A stretch of 64,000 nucleotides of DNA from Ahrensia sp. R2A130 (GCF_000179775.1 NZ_AEEB01000003.1:744001-808000), one strand, 5' to 3'. Shown: positions 26,238 to 35,953, counted from the stretch's first letter. Translations and numbers: made by a program. The notes: generated by a model not told the origin, from the sequence alone.

Positions 26238-26553
26238 AGGTACTCAATTCATACTGGTGTCGAACCAAATACGCGGTCGACGTCGTTATCCCCCGGTACG
26301 CAAAACCAGATCCGGGAAACAGGAACAGCGATCAATCCGTCCTTGAGATCGACACTAGGCTGGCTTTCCTAACGGGGGGCTAAGGGATGGTTGACGAGGA
26401 GTAAAACCGACGGTCGCCAACCGCCCGCCGTTATGGAAACTAGCGAACAAACAGGAGGCCTAATTAACCGCTCAAGCTGCAAATATAGGCTTTAGCGCTG
26501 GAAGCATTACCGGAAAACTGTGCCGATCCGGGAATACGGCGTCGCAAAAAAAA
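26238..26553 (-). other. 316-base intergenic region with an unexplained small open frame
   Basis: No gene is certain here. On the minus strand a frame is open from about 26368 to a TGA at 26249-26251 and reads like protein (IAVPVSRIWFCVPGDNDV within it). The only usable start is a TTG at 26335, giving 28 residues. The stop lies 11 bases before the strong hairpin. Complementary stretches (GTGTCGA with TCGACAC, CCCGG with CCGGG) would also allow a folded RNA. I cannot say whether it is a small protein gene, a leader peptide for cobQ or a non-coding RNA. Confidence 0.35.
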
Positions 26554-27435
26554 TTACACTTTGCGCAACATTTCGATGATGCCGGAGAAATCTGTATCGG
26601 CACCGCCATTTTTGCAGAATGTATCGTAGAGCGCACGCGCATGTGTTCCCAACGGTGTGGAGGCGCCAGTTGTTTCCGCAGCCTGGGCGGCAAGCCCCAA
26701 ATCCTTTGACATAAGCGAGGCGGCAAAGCCCGGCGCATAGCCGTTGTTGGCAGGCGATGTGGGCACCGGCCCTGGTACGGGGCAATAGGTTGTAGTGGAC
26801 CAACTTTGGCCGGAGGCGGTGGACACCACATCAAAAAGTGCCTGATCTTCCAGCCCGAGCCTACGGCCCATCTCAAAAGCTTCGCAGGTGCCGATCATGG
26901 TGATGGCGAGAATCATATTGTTGCAAACCTTCGCCGCCTGCCCTGCTGACGCGCCACCACAACGCACCATCTTCGCGCCCATTACGTCGAGAACGGGCGT
27001 GGCAGCATCCAATGCCGCATCGCTACCGCCAGCCATGAAGGTGAGTGTGGCGTTCTTCGCGCCCATGATACCGCCGGATACCGGCGCATCGACGCTGTGT
27101 GCATCCTGCCCCGCCGCGATCTCATGCGCACGTTTTGCCGATTCAATATCGATTGTGGAGCAGTCGATCATCAAGGTGCCCCTAGCAATCTTGTCCTCGA
27201 CCTCCTCATAAACCGAAACAACATGCTTCCCCGCAGGCAACATGGTGATAATCACTTCCGCTCCATCTGCAGCTTCAACAGCGTTGGCCGCCGTTCCGCA
27301 CCCGCCATGTTCAGCAGTCGCAACAACAGCTTCGTTCAGGTCGAAAGCGGTGACGGCATGACCGGCCTTGGCTAGATTTTCCGCCATCGGGCCGCCCATA
27401 TTACCCAGCCCGATAAATGCAATTTTCAGGCTCAT
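26554..27435 (-). CDS. mmsB: 3-Hydroxyisobutyrate dehydrogenase
   Basis: A 293-residue beta-hydroxyacid dehydrogenase that oxidises 3-hydroxyisobutyrate to methylmalonate semialdehyde in valine breakdown. IAFIGLGNMGGPMAENL is the NAD-binding start, DAPVSGGIMGA is the substrate-binding signature and GQAAKVCNNM carries the catalytic lysine. The ATG overlaps the stop of the acyl-CoA dehydrogenase gene by 4 bases. It closes the three-gene operon; a run of eight T follows the stop directly. Confidence 0.9.
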   Translation of the reverse strand: MSLKIAFIGLGNMGGPMAENLAKAGHAVTAFDLNEAVVATAEHGGCGTAANAVEAADGAEVIITMLPAGKHVVSVYEEVEDKIARGTLMIDCSTIDIESAKRAHEIAAGQDAHSVDAPVSGGIMGAKNATLTFMAGGSDAALDAATPVLDVMGAKMVRCGGASAGQAAKVCNNMILAITMIGTCEAFEMGRRLGLEDQALFDVVSTASGQSWSTTTYCPVPGPVPTSPANNGYAPGFAASLMSKDLGLAAQAAETTGASTPLGTHARALYDTFCKNGGADTDFSGIIEMLRKV

Positions 27436-28604
27436 GCCGCTGCTTCCTTTTCCATGGCGCGGGAAATGATGACCCGCATAATTTCATTCGTACCTTCGAG
27501 TATCTGATGGACGCGCAAATCACGCACAATCTTCTCCACGCCGTAGTCGGCGAGATAGCCGTAGCCACCGAATATCTGCAGCGCGTCGTTGGCTACTTTC
27601 GATCCGGTATCGGTCGCAAAGCGCTTGGCCATAGCGCAAGCCTTGGTCGCATCAGGGGCTTTGGCATCCAGCTTCGCAGCCGCGCTGTAGAGCAGCACGC
27701 GAGCGGCCTCGAGTTCTGTTGCCATGTCCGCAAGCTTGAACTGCGTTGCCTGAAACTGTCCGATAGGTTTGCCGAATGCAGAGCGTTCCGTGGCATAGGC
27801 TTGCGCCTTTTCCAGCGCCAATTGCGCGCCACCGACGCTGCACGCGCCAATATTCAAGCGCCCACCATCGAGACCGGACATTGCAATACGGAAGCCATTA
27901 CCCTCGCCGCCCAGCATATTGGCGGGCGGAACGCGGCAATCATCCAAAATGACTTGTGCGGTGGGCTGAACGTGCCAGCCCATTTTCTTTTCCTGCGGAC
28001 CAAAAGAAAGGCCAGGTGTTCCGTCTTCAATGAGGAAGCACGACACACCGCCTGCACCATCATCAGACGTGCGCGCCATTACGGCGTAGAGACCATTGGT
28101 TCCCGCACCTGAGATAAATTGCTTGGTGCCGGACAACACATACTCGTTCCCGTCCTTCACCGCTTTGGTTTTCAACGCCGCTGCATCGGAGCCGGAGCCC
28201 GGTTCGGTCAGGCAATAGCTTGCCACCACATCCATGGACGTCATCTTGGGCAACCAATGTTGGCGCTGCTCTTCGGTACCGTTCACGTCGATCATCCACG
28301 CGACCATATTGTGGATGGAGATGAAGGCAGACAGTGCCGGACAACCCTGCGCAAGCGCTTCGAACACCACCAGTGAATCCAGCCGCGACAATCCGCTGCC
28401 ACCAACATCCTCACGTACATAAAGTCCGCCCATTCCGAGACCGGCAGTCTCGCGCACAACATCCATCGGAAGGTACCGGTCCTGATCCCACTGCACGGCA
28501 AAGGGTTCGACCTTTTCCGCAGCAAAATCGCGCATCATGTCACGCATCGAGCGCTGATCCTGATTGAGATCAAATGGTCCATCAGCGGTGGAAAGAGCGT
28601 CCAT
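27432..28604 (-). CDS. Acyl-CoA dehydrogenase, isobutyryl-CoA type
   Basis: A 390-residue FAD-dependent acyl-CoA dehydrogenase. CLTEPGSGSDAAALKTKA and the C-terminal IFGGYGYLADYGVEKIVRDLRVHQILEGTNEIMR are the two classical signatures; the latter region holds the catalytic glutamate. With 3-hydroxyisobutyrate dehydrogenase next to it, an isobutyryl-CoA or short branched-chain substrate is likely. It starts 10 bases after the aminotransferase gene and overlaps mmsB. Confidence 0.9.
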   Translation of the reverse strand: MDALSTADGPFDLNQDQRSMRDMMRDFAAEKVEPFAVQWDQDRYLPMDVVRETAGLGMGGLYVREDVGGSGLSRLDSLVVFEALAQGCPALSAFISIHNMVAWMIDVNGTEEQRQHWLPKMTSMDVVASYCLTEPGSGSDAAALKTKAVKDGNEYVLSGTKQFISGAGTNGLYAVMARTSDDGAGGVSCFLIEDGTPGLSFGPQEKKMGWHVQPTAQVILDDCRVPPANMLGGEGNGFRIAMSGLDGGRLNIGACSVGGAQLALEKAQAYATERSAFGKPIGQFQATQFKLADMATELEAARVLLYSAAAKLDAKAPDATKACAMAKRFATDTGSKVANDALQIFGGYGYLADYGVEKIVRDLRVHQILEGTNEIMRVIISRAMEKEAAA

Positions 28605-28614
28605 ATCTGGTCTC

Positions 28615-29985
28615 CTAAAGAAGTTCGGCGGCGGTTTTATCGAGTGCGATGCGGGCGAGTTCTGCAGCCTCGTCGATGGTGTTTTTTGTCCACGTTAGTG
28701 GCGGTGACAGGATCATCGTATCGCCCACGGCACGCATCATCATACCCGCTTCAATGCAATGGTCACGCACGACAGACGCTGCATCGAGATCGCCATGGAA
28801 GCGCTCTTTGCTGGTCTTGTCTTTTACAATTTCAATGGCTGCCAGAAGTCCGAAACCGCGAATTTCACCAACGATTGCGTGGTCGCCGAGCACTTCGTTC
28901 AGCCGCTGCGTCAGGTATGGCCCAGTCTCATCGCGAACGCGCTCCACCAAACCTTCGCGCTCGATAATGTCGATGTTTTCCAGCGCAACAGCGCAGGCAA
29001 CAGGGTGACCGGAATAGGTGTAGCCGTGGAAATATTCGCCGTTACTGGAAATCACATCAGCAACACGGTCACTGAACACGACAGCGGAAAGTGGCTGGTA
29101 ACCAGAAGTAATTGCCTTCGCCAATGTCATGGTGTCCGGCTCTATGCCCATGGCCTGACAGCCAAACCATTCACCCGTTCGACCGAAGCCTGTGATAACC
29201 TCATCCAACATAAGCAGCACATCGTATTTACGGCAGATGCGCTGCACCTCACCCCAATAGTTGGCGGGCGGAATCTTGACGCCCCCTGCCCCCTGAATGG
29301 GTTCGCCAACGAACGCAGCAACATTCTCAGGACCAGCGGCCAGAATCTCATCTTCGACCGTTTGTGCCGCGCGAAGGCCGAACACTTCATCGCTTTCACC
29401 GTCATGGGCTTCACCAAATGCATAAGGTGCCATGACGTGGCGAAAGCCTGGCAGTGCCGGACCAAGCTGCGCGTGCATAACATCGAAACCGCCCATAGAC
29501 GACGCGGCAATCGTAGAGCCATGATAGCCGTATTGGCGCGAGACGATGATCTGCTTGTCGGGCTTGCCGACGAGGTTCCAATAATGACGCACAGTGCGGA
29601 TCGCAGTATCGTTGCTCTCCGAACCCGAAGCACCAAAAAATACCCGGTTCATGTGGGCTGGAGCGAGATCGGAAATCCGCTTCGCCAATTGTGCGACAGC
29701 GGGATGGGTCGTTTTGAAAAACGTGTTGTAATAGGCCAACTCGCGCATCTGATCGTAGGCGACCTTGGCCAGTTCTTCGCGTCCGTAACCGATATTCACG
29801 CACCAAAGACCTGCCATGGCATCGAGAATTTTCTTGCCATCGCTGTCTGTAAAATGATGACCATCAGCCTGTGTCACCACACGAACTCCGCCTTCGTGGA
29901 GGGCTGTGTGGTCGGTGAAAGGATGCAGATGATGGCCATTGTCCATCACCTGAAGCTGCTCGGTCGAAAAATTACGATAGGCCAT
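28615..29985 (-). CDS. Class III omega-aminotransferase
   Basis: A 456-residue PLP enzyme. GASGSESNDTAIRTVRHYW and YGYHGSTIAASSMGG line the cofactor, LLMLDEVITGFGRTG carries the PLP-contacting Asp, and TLAKAITSGYQPLSAV carries the lysine. This is the beta-alanine/taurine/putrescine:pyruvate group, not an ornithine aminotransferase. It heads an operon with acyl-CoA dehydrogenase and mmsB. A link to beta-alanine or 3-aminoisobutyrate (semialdehyde metabolism) would fit, but the amino donor cannot be read from the sequence. Confidence 0.88.
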   Translation of the reverse strand: MAYRNFSTEQLQVMDNGHHLHPFTDHTALHEGGVRVVTQADGHHFTDSDGKKILDAMAGLWCVNIGYGREELAKVAYDQMRELAYYNTFFKTTHPAVAQLAKRISDLAPAHMNRVFFGASGSESNDTAIRTVRHYWNLVGKPDKQIIVSRQYGYHGSTIAASSMGGFDVMHAQLGPALPGFRHVMAPYAFGEAHDGESDEVFGLRAAQTVEDEILAAGPENVAAFVGEPIQGAGGVKIPPANYWGEVQRICRKYDVLLMLDEVITGFGRTGEWFGCQAMGIEPDTMTLAKAITSGYQPLSAVVFSDRVADVISSNGEYFHGYTYSGHPVACAVALENIDIIEREGLVERVRDETGPYLTQRLNEVLGDHAIVGEIRGFGLLAAIEIVKDKTSKERFHGDLDAASVVRDHCIEAGMMMRAVGDTMILSPPLTWTKNTIDEAAELARIALDKTAAELL

Positions 29986-30103
29986 GCGGGCTCCCAGAAT
30001 CGTCAGCTCAACACCGGATGTGCCCAGCCTGACGCCGCATTGTCGCGCCGTTCGCGTGTTGTTTCAAGAAAGCTAAAAGAGTTTGGGCGCAACTCGCCAA
30101 AAA

Positions 30104-32917
30104 TCAGGCGGCCAATTCCTGTCGCTGGCTCAGTTTCGCGCGAAACTGATCAACAGATAGCGGCTTACCAAATAAGTAGCCCTGCGCCGTGGTGCAGCCC
30201 GCATCGCGCATTTTATCGCTGTGTTCTGAGGTCTCAATACCTTCGCAGCAGGTGGCAATTCCCATGCCCTTGGCCAACGTCAGCATGGAGTCGATGATCG
30301 ACCACGCTTTTTCGTTACGCTCCAGATCAAGCACGAAAGCGCGGTCGATCTTGATGGTGTCGACTGGAAGTTTCGACAGATATTGAAGAGACGAATAGCC
30401 CGTACCAAAATCGTCCAGCGCAATAGATACGCCCATCGCCTTCAAACGTCGCATCTGCGCCAGTGCTGCACCGGCATCAGCAACCAACATAGATTCCGTC
30501 AGTTCAATGGTCAGACGTGAGGCCGGGAGGCCCGTTGATTTCAGTGTGCGCTCGACGACACCGACATAGTCGCCAACCGCCAGTTGAGCGGCAGAAGCGT
30601 TAACCGACACTTTCGTGTCTTCCGGCCAGTTCAAGGCTTCACGACAGGCTTGATCTAGCACAAAAGCCCCAAGCGCCTGTATCGAACCCGTGCGCTCTGC
30701 AACTGTGATAAATTCATCAGGATAGACCGGACCAAGCGTCTCGCTCTGCCAGCGCACCAAAGCCTCTGCTCCGATAACACGCTCGTCGCTCAACCGTACC
30801 TGCGGTTGATAAACCAGATGAAATTCATCGTTTTCCAAGGCATCCCAAAGTGCCCGTTCAATTTTCAGCATCCGCTGAATTTTAGAGCCAACCTGTTCGG
30901 CATAAACCGTCACTGCTGGACCCGGATTCTCGTGAGCAAAGGCAAGCGCCAACTCACCGGCACGAACATAATCTTCGCCGCTGTTGTGCCCCTGCCAAGA
31001 GGTTGCCATCACCATGGTGCTGCGAATGAAAGCTTTCGTTTTACCTGTCTGGTAAGGCTCCTCGAGCACGTGCTTGAGATCAAGCGCCAGTTCCCGAGCA
31101 GCAGGCTCATCATGGGCTACATCAAGAAGAACCGAAAACGTATCCCCCTCCAACCGGGCAACCGACACACCGGTTGGCGCAAAACGCTCCAGACGCAACA
31201 TCATGTCGACCAGAATACGGTCGCCAAAGTCCATTCCAAATGTGCCGTTCACCGCACGCATTCCATGCAACTCGAAAGTGAAAATAACTGTGTTGTTGGC
31301 CTCATTTGTCATCGCGGCATCAAGACATTCAACGAACCACGCGCGATTCATCGCGCCTGTTAAACGGTCAAACCGTGCGTTGCGTTGAACCTCTTCCAAA
31401 TGAAGTTGATCAGCCGTGACATCACGCGCGACAAGGCAAACAAAAGAGTTATCCATGAGATGGCGCGAAGAATTCCGGTGTCGCAACTCGGCCACGCTTT
31501 CCACACCTAGCTGTGAGGGGGTGATAACGTATTCGACATGCCGCTGTTCGTCGACAACATCTACGACCCGCGTCTTCCGCAAAGGCTCCGGCAGCTCATC
31601 AGTCGGATCACTTATGAAACCAACGAGCTGAAGCATTTCTGAAACAATCGGTTCCGGCAAAAGCTCGGCTGCATTGAGGTTGTCTCTTTTGACGTCACCA
31701 ACATGGTTGCCAAAGACGGTTTGGACAGCGCTTGATTGAAAAATAACGCGCCCTTTCGGATCGCAAACCAGCACAGCGTCGAAATTGTCCGTCACAACTT
31801 GCCGCAAGATTTGGCGCAGGTCTCGCGACTCGATACCGGAACGCGCGATCAAAATCCTGCTGCGGTAAAGCGCTATCGCAATAAAGCCTGCGCCGGTTAA
31901 AATGAGCGCCAAATGGATAGGGGCCGTGACGAGAATAAGCGCGTAGCGCATCTGCAGCCACGTAGCGACCAGCTCCAGCCCGCCGATAACGATCAAGGTC
32001 AGCAACATCTGTGTCGGTACAGAGCGTCTTTGGCTGACTATAAAAAGTAGGAGACAAAGCGTCAGTGCCAACAACACCACCCAGATGGCATCTGTGAAAG
32101 CCAACGAACGGTCCTGCATCAACGTTTCCGTCGCTAATGCCTGAACGAGAGTTCCCGGCAAAAGCCCGTGAACGGGAACGGTCAGCGTATCACGCAGTTC
32201 TACAGAAGATGCGCCAACCAGCACCTTCTTTTCCAAAAGTGCGCCGGCTGGAATGGCATCATTGAGAAGGTCAGCTACGGAATGAACTGGAATGGATGAC
32301 GGCGCGATAGAGTAGTCGATCCAAACCGGCGGCCCCTCCTCCAACGCAGCACCGGCCAGCAGAGCGGGAAGGCTCGGAAGCATTTCGCCATCAGCGATCT
32401 GCAATATCGGAACAGAGCGCACGATACCGCTCTTGTCGGCCATGACGTTGACCGAGGCAGGCCATGCATGGCTGAGCAGAACGTCAATGGGCCGATTCGT
32501 GGCAATACGAGCACCAGCAGCAATACTTTCTGCCTGCTGGAATGCTGCCAGAATGACCATACCATCGGCACGGGCCAAGGCGTCGGCAAGCAGTCGGTCG
32601 TCTTCAATTTGGGAACGCGCCGAGAAATCAATATCGAACGCAATATCACGCACACCGGCAGCCAGAAGCTTGTCGATAATCGTTGCATGAATTCTGCGTG
32701 GCCATGGCCATTGACCGATCAGATCAACGCTTTCCTTATCGATTGCGAGAAACAGCAGATCGCCGGTTGCCGGTCGTTCAACCGCACCGGAACGCATATC
32801 AGTCAGCTGTGACTGCACATGCCGCAGTGGCTCACGTCCCTGAAGCGCCGAGCACACAAGAGCTATCGCCAACACACCAAGCAACGACAAAAAATGATTG
32901 CGCTTCCAAGCGGCCAT
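30104..32917 (-). CDS. Membrane CHASE2-PAS-GGDEF-EAL cyclic-di-GMP phosphodiesterase
   Basis: A 937-residue signalling protein. An N-terminal membrane anchor is followed by a periplasmic CHASE2 sensor (about residues 30-280, with FLAIDKESVDLIGQWPWPR), three membrane helices (about 285-360), a PAS-like region, a GGDEF domain (about 510-670) and an EAL domain (about 690-930). The GGDEF signature is changed to LEGDTF, so cyclase activity is unlikely. The EAL side is intact: EALVRW, NVNASAAQL, ELTESML and LDDFGTGYSSL, so it should hydrolyse cyclic-di-GMP. ATG 32917 has GAGGAAA upstream; a longer open frame begins at 32959. It stands alone and is divergent from the DUF3253 gene. Confidence 0.9.
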   Translation of the reverse strand: MAAWKRNHFLSLLGVLAIALVCSALQGREPLRHVQSQLTDMRSGAVERPATGDLLFLAIDKESVDLIGQWPWPRRIHATIIDKLLAAGVRDIAFDIDFSARSQIEDDRLLADALARADGMVILAAFQQAESIAAGARIATNRPIDVLLSHAWPASVNVMADKSGIVRSVPILQIADGEMLPSLPALLAGAALEEGPPVWIDYSIAPSSIPVHSVADLLNDAIPAGALLEKKVLVGASSVELRDTLTVPVHGLLPGTLVQALATETLMQDRSLAFTDAIWVVLLALTLCLLLFIVSQRRSVPTQMLLTLIVIGGLELVATWLQMRYALILVTAPIHLALILTGAGFIAIALYRSRILIARSGIESRDLRQILRQVVTDNFDAVLVCDPKGRVIFQSSAVQTVFGNHVGDVKRDNLNAAELLPEPIVSEMLQLVGFISDPTDELPEPLRKTRVVDVVDEQRHVEYVITPSQLGVESVAELRHRNSSRHLMDNSFVCLVARDVTADQLHLEEVQRNARFDRLTGAMNRAWFVECLDAAMTNEANNTVIFTFELHGMRAVNGTFGMDFGDRILVDMMLRLERFAPTGVSVARLEGDTFSVLLDVAHDEPAARELALDLKHVLEEPYQTGKTKAFIRSTMVMATSWQGHNSGEDYVRAGELALAFAHENPGPAVTVYAEQVGSKIQRMLKIERALWDALENDEFHLVYQPQVRLSDERVIGAEALVRWQSETLGPVYPDEFITVAERTGSIQALGAFVLDQACREALNWPEDTKVSVNASAAQLAVGDYVGVVERTLKSTGLPASRLTIELTESMLVADAGAALAQMRRLKAMGVSIALDDFGTGYSSLQYLSKLPVDTIKIDRAFVLDLERNEKAWSIIDSMLTLAKGMGIATCCEGIETSEHSDKMRDAGCTTAQGYLFGKPLSVDQFRAKLSQRQELAA

Positions 32918-33081
32918 GCAAATTTCCTCGTCGATCCAAAAATGGAAAGATTCCAACAAGCATGATGGGGCAAAATGCTTACCACAACGTTTCGTTTACC
33001 ATGTTGGCAGTGGCACCAAGCCTACGCTGTGTTACTCGCAGTTAAGGCGAAGCATGACGGCTGGCCAATTGGGAAGAAGCC

Positions 33082-33384
33082 ATGAGCGAGAATGAAAACG
33101 ACATTGAAGAGGTGTCTGACGCACCCGATCCGGATCTACACCAAAAAATCATGCAACTTGCGAGAGAGCGGGGCGCATCTAAATCGCTCTGCCCGTCCGA
33201 GGTCGCGCGCGCTATTGGTGGCAAGGACGAAAAGGTGTGGCGGCAGCATATGAAGCCGATCCGCGCCCAAGCCGTAGCCATGGCGTTGGCTGGTGAAATC
33301 GAAATCAGACGCAAGGGCAAGCCGGTCGACCCCCAAGACTTCAAAGGCGTTTACCGGATCACTCTGCCTTCTTCCAACAGCTAG
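33082..33384 (+). CDS. DUF3253-family small protein
   Basis: A 100-residue acidic cytosolic protein. The pattern LARERGASKSLCPSEVARAIGG, then WRQHMKPIRAQAVAMALAGEIEIRRKGKPVDPQDFKG in pieces, is that of DUF3253, a winged-helix-like family often found next to stress or photolyase genes. The N-terminal 20 residues are mostly Glu and Asp. An AAGAAG precedes the ATG. The function is unknown. Confidence 0.75.
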   Translation: MSENENDIEEVSDAPDPDLHQKIMQLARERGASKSLCPSEVARAIGGKDEKVWRQHMKPIRAQAVAMALAGEIEIRRKGKPVDPQDFKGVYRITLPSSNS

Positions 33385-33473
33385 CTGACAGCGCCAACTA
33401 ACCTTCGAGTTGCGAAACGAGGCGCTACGGCACACAGTTCTTGTCGAGAATCGCATTGATCGGGCGTAGAAGC

Positions 33474-34682
33474 ATGAAATTTCCCACAAAAGCTCTCCCA
33501 AGTGCCGCATTTGCACTGAGTTCATTGGCAGCAATATTTGCAGGCACCGCGCCAGCAACGGCTCAGTCGATCAATCTGTCGAACGATGACGCCACGATTT
33601 TGCGGGTGTTGGAAGCTGGCGGTTTTCGTGAGGGAAAGGTCGTTACTCGCGGTCTTACAATCGTACGCACCCACGCATGCCGGGGCGACAGCAAATTTCT
33701 GGTGAAGGTTTCTATCCTAGGTCGCATCACAAGCACGACACCGCTCGGAAACTGCGATCTAGGCTCACGCCCGGTCGCAAAACCTAAGCCGCAGAATGGA
33801 CGCAACGTATCAGCTCGTGTGCAAGCTGCGCTCGAACGGCAAGGCTATAGACGTATTGTCGTAACTGACGCCCAGCCTCCACGAATTACGGCTGAAGCCT
33901 GCAACGGCGACGACCGCGTTCGCGTGGCTGTAAACCGGCGTGGACAAGTTCGTTCGGAACGGCGCATCGGACCATGCGAACGGCAGTTTGATCCGGGGCG
34001 TCTCGTCGAAGTATTGGAGCAGAACGGGTTTGACCGGGTTGAAGTAACCCAAACACGCAGACCACCCTATACCGCCCTCGCCTGTCGCGGAAATGATCGC
34101 ATGGAGGTTTCGGTCGGACGTTTTGGCCGCTTGCGCGACCAGCAACGCGTCGGCGCATGTCAAACAGATATCAAAGCAAGTGACATCCCGGACATTCTAA
34201 CGCGAGCCGGTTTCGATCGCATTCGCGTGCTGCAACGCCGTCGTGCGCCGTATCTTGCTGAAGCATGCAGCAGAGACAGGTTGGTCGAAGTCTCGATCAA
34301 CCGTTATGGCGAGATCGGCAATCGGCAGCGTGTCGGTCGTTGCGCTTCTGCGATGTCTAAAGATGATCTCATCGCGAAACTTCAGCGTGACGGCTACTCC
34401 AACCTGAACATGGAACAAGTGCGAGACGGCTGGCGTGTGAGCGCATGTCGCGGCGTAGAAAAGGTTGGGCTTCGCATCGACAGCTACGGTGACACAGTTC
34501 GCCAGCAAGCCAGCGGCAAATGCACCTCCGAAACAGTGTTGGATGTACTGACCAACCTTGAAGACCGCGGTGCGGAAAAGCTTCAGGCTCAAGTCGAAGG
34601 TTGCTTCAAGAACGACCGTTATCGCTGGACCTTTGATCGCTTAGGCAACCGCATTGGACGCGAGCGTCTAGGCCGCTGCTAA
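33474..34682 (+). CDS. Secreted protein with six tandem cysteine-pair repeats
   Basis: A 402-residue protein with a signal peptide; the likely cleavage follows ATA at residue 30. The rest is six repeats of about 50-61 residues, each following the pattern: helix ending in GF/GY, strand, AC or GC, strand, Y/RxG turn, strand, GxC. All twelve cysteines fall in six pairs (69/94, 143/168, 204/229, 265/290, 325/350, 377/402), and each pair is exactly 25 residues apart. This strongly implies one disulfide per repeat in the periplasm or outside the cell. Apart from a loose resemblance to PepSY-like alpha-beta repeats I do not recognise the family. Highly basic, arginine-rich. ATG 33474 was chosen for the signal peptide. 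Confidence 0.85.
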   Translation: MKFPTKALPSAAFALSSLAAIFAGTAPATAQSINLSNDDATILRVLEAGGFREGKVVTRGLTIVRTHACRGDSKFLVKVSILGRITSTTPLGNCDLGSRPVAKPKPQNGRNVSARVQAALERQGYRRIVVTDAQPPRITAEACNGDDRVRVAVNRRGQVRSERRIGPCERQFDPGRLVEVLEQNGFDRVEVTQTRRPPYTALACRGNDRMEVSVGRFGRLRDQQRVGACQTDIKASDIPDILTRAGFDRIRVLQRRRAPYLAEACSRDRLVEVSINRYGEIGNRQRVGRCASAMSKDDLIAKLQRDGYSNLNMEQVRDGWRVSACRGVEKVGLRIDSYGDTVRQQASGKCTSETVLDVLTNLEDRGAEKLQAQVEGCFKNDRYRWTFDRLGNRIGRERLGRC

Positions 34683-34687
34683 GAGGT

Positions 34688-35833
34688 CTAACGAAGCGCC
34701 ATCGCAGCTAGAATTTCAACATCGCCATCTTCTGCGTCGCGGGCGGTGGCGGTCAACATATCGATATTGGCGGGCTCAACCATGGCGCGCGCCAAGGCTT
34801 CTTCATCCAGCTTCTCTCGTTCATCAGCATCTAGGCTGAGGCCGTAGCCACATCGCTCAGCCAAAGCATGAAGATTGTCATGGACATGACCTGCCCCCTC
34901 GCCGCCCATGATGTGAGCCACCGCATCGTAGCCGTCCGGCGCACCCTGCGCAGCCCATTCCATGGTCTGCACCAACGCAATGGAAACCGCTCGTCCGTGC
35001 GGCACGCCTGCAAGGGAACCCATTGCATGGCCGATATTGTGCGCGACCGCACAACCGGTGTTACCAATCGCGGTGCCACCATGGGCCGCAGCAGCCATCA
35101 TCCCCGAACGAGCGGTGATGGATGAGCCATCCTTTACCGCTTCTTCAAGTGAGGAAATACCGTGGCTGATAGCCCGTTCAGCAACCGCATTGTTTGGCGC
35201 ATAGCGGTAGCGGTTTGTGCGGGATTCGATGGCATGAACCAGCGCATCCATACCGGTGTAGAAGGTCCAGAACGGTGGCAAGCCAACCGTAAGTTCGGGG
35301 TCCATAATTGCCATATCCGGAATTAATGGCGGACCCCAAAACCAGTTCTTCACACCGTCAGGCTGCGAGATGATCGACGTGCCCGTTGTTTCGCTCCCCG
35401 TGCCAGCAGTTGTGGGCAAAGTCACCAACGGCACAGTGCGCCAAGGCAAAGGCTTAACGGCCAAACGGTAATTTGCGGCTCCGTCTCCCGATGGCAGCAG
35501 CACGGCGACCACTTTTGCCGTGTCCAACGCAGATCCGCCGCCAAGACCCACTACACAATCACAATTCTCAGCACGCCCCAACTCAACAGCAGCGTCAACA
35601 AACGCCTCCTTCGGATCGCTCGCCAGATCAGAAAACGTCACCACATCATGACCGGCCTTCTCAATGACTTCCCGCAGCTCACCCAGATGACCAAGCTCGG
35701 CCATCACAGGGTCCGCCACCAGCAGAACCCTGCGTCCAGCGCCAAAGGTCTCGGAAATCAAAGTGCCCGTCTGATGGCGGCTACCAGCGGCCAGAACCTG
35801 TGCTGGCTGACGGGATAGGTTGAATGCGGTCAT
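34688..35833 (-). CDS. Iron-containing (group III) alcohol dehydrogenase
   Basis: A 381-residue NAD-dependent dehydrogenase. CVVGLGGGSALDTAKVVA binds the nucleotide and LPTTAGTGSETT follows as usual. The metal ligands are visible as D and H in TGMDALVHAIES, then HNIGHAMG and the later GVPHGRAV. GGGGAA stands 8 bases before the ATG. It is divergent from the first MttB gene (120-base gap). DddB, the 3-hydroxypropionate dehydrogenase of DMSP catabolism, belongs to this family and dddP is 6 kb away; that makes 3-hydroxypropionate or a betaine-derived alcohol a reasonable guess, no more. Confidence 0.88.
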   Translation of the reverse strand: MTAFNLSRQPAQVLAAGSRHQTGTLISETFGAGRRVLLVADPVMAELGHLGELREVIEKAGHDVVTFSDLASDPKEAFVDAAVELGRAENCDCVVGLGGGSALDTAKVVAVLLPSGDGAANYRLAVKPLPWRTVPLVTLPTTAGTGSETTGTSIISQPDGVKNWFWGPPLIPDMAIMDPELTVGLPPFWTFYTGMDALVHAIESRTNRYRYAPNNAVAERAISHGISSLEEAVKDGSSITARSGMMAAAAHGGTAIGNTGCAVAHNIGHAMGSLAGVPHGRAVSIALVQTMEWAAQGAPDGYDAVAHIMGGEGAGHVHDNLHALAERCGYGLSLDADEREKLDEEALARAMVEPANIDMLTATARDAEDGDVEILAAMALR

Positions 35834-35953
35834 GGGTTCGGTTCCCCTTGAATGATGCTTCGCATCGAAAATCTCTAAAGTGCTACAAAACCGCTTGCCG
35901 GATTGAATCATCGCAGACAAGCTTCCGTCCGACGAAATCGGGAGGATTAAGTC

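Noticed and set aside
26238..26553. tmRNA, 6S RNA or RNase P RNA
   Set aside because: No tag-peptide reading frame, no 6S-type terminal stem and bubble, and no RNase P core could be recognised.
28759..30297. A 512-codon plus-strand open frame opposite the aminotransferase gene
   Set aside because: It is the shadow of a clear class III aminotransferase and has no recognisable domain.
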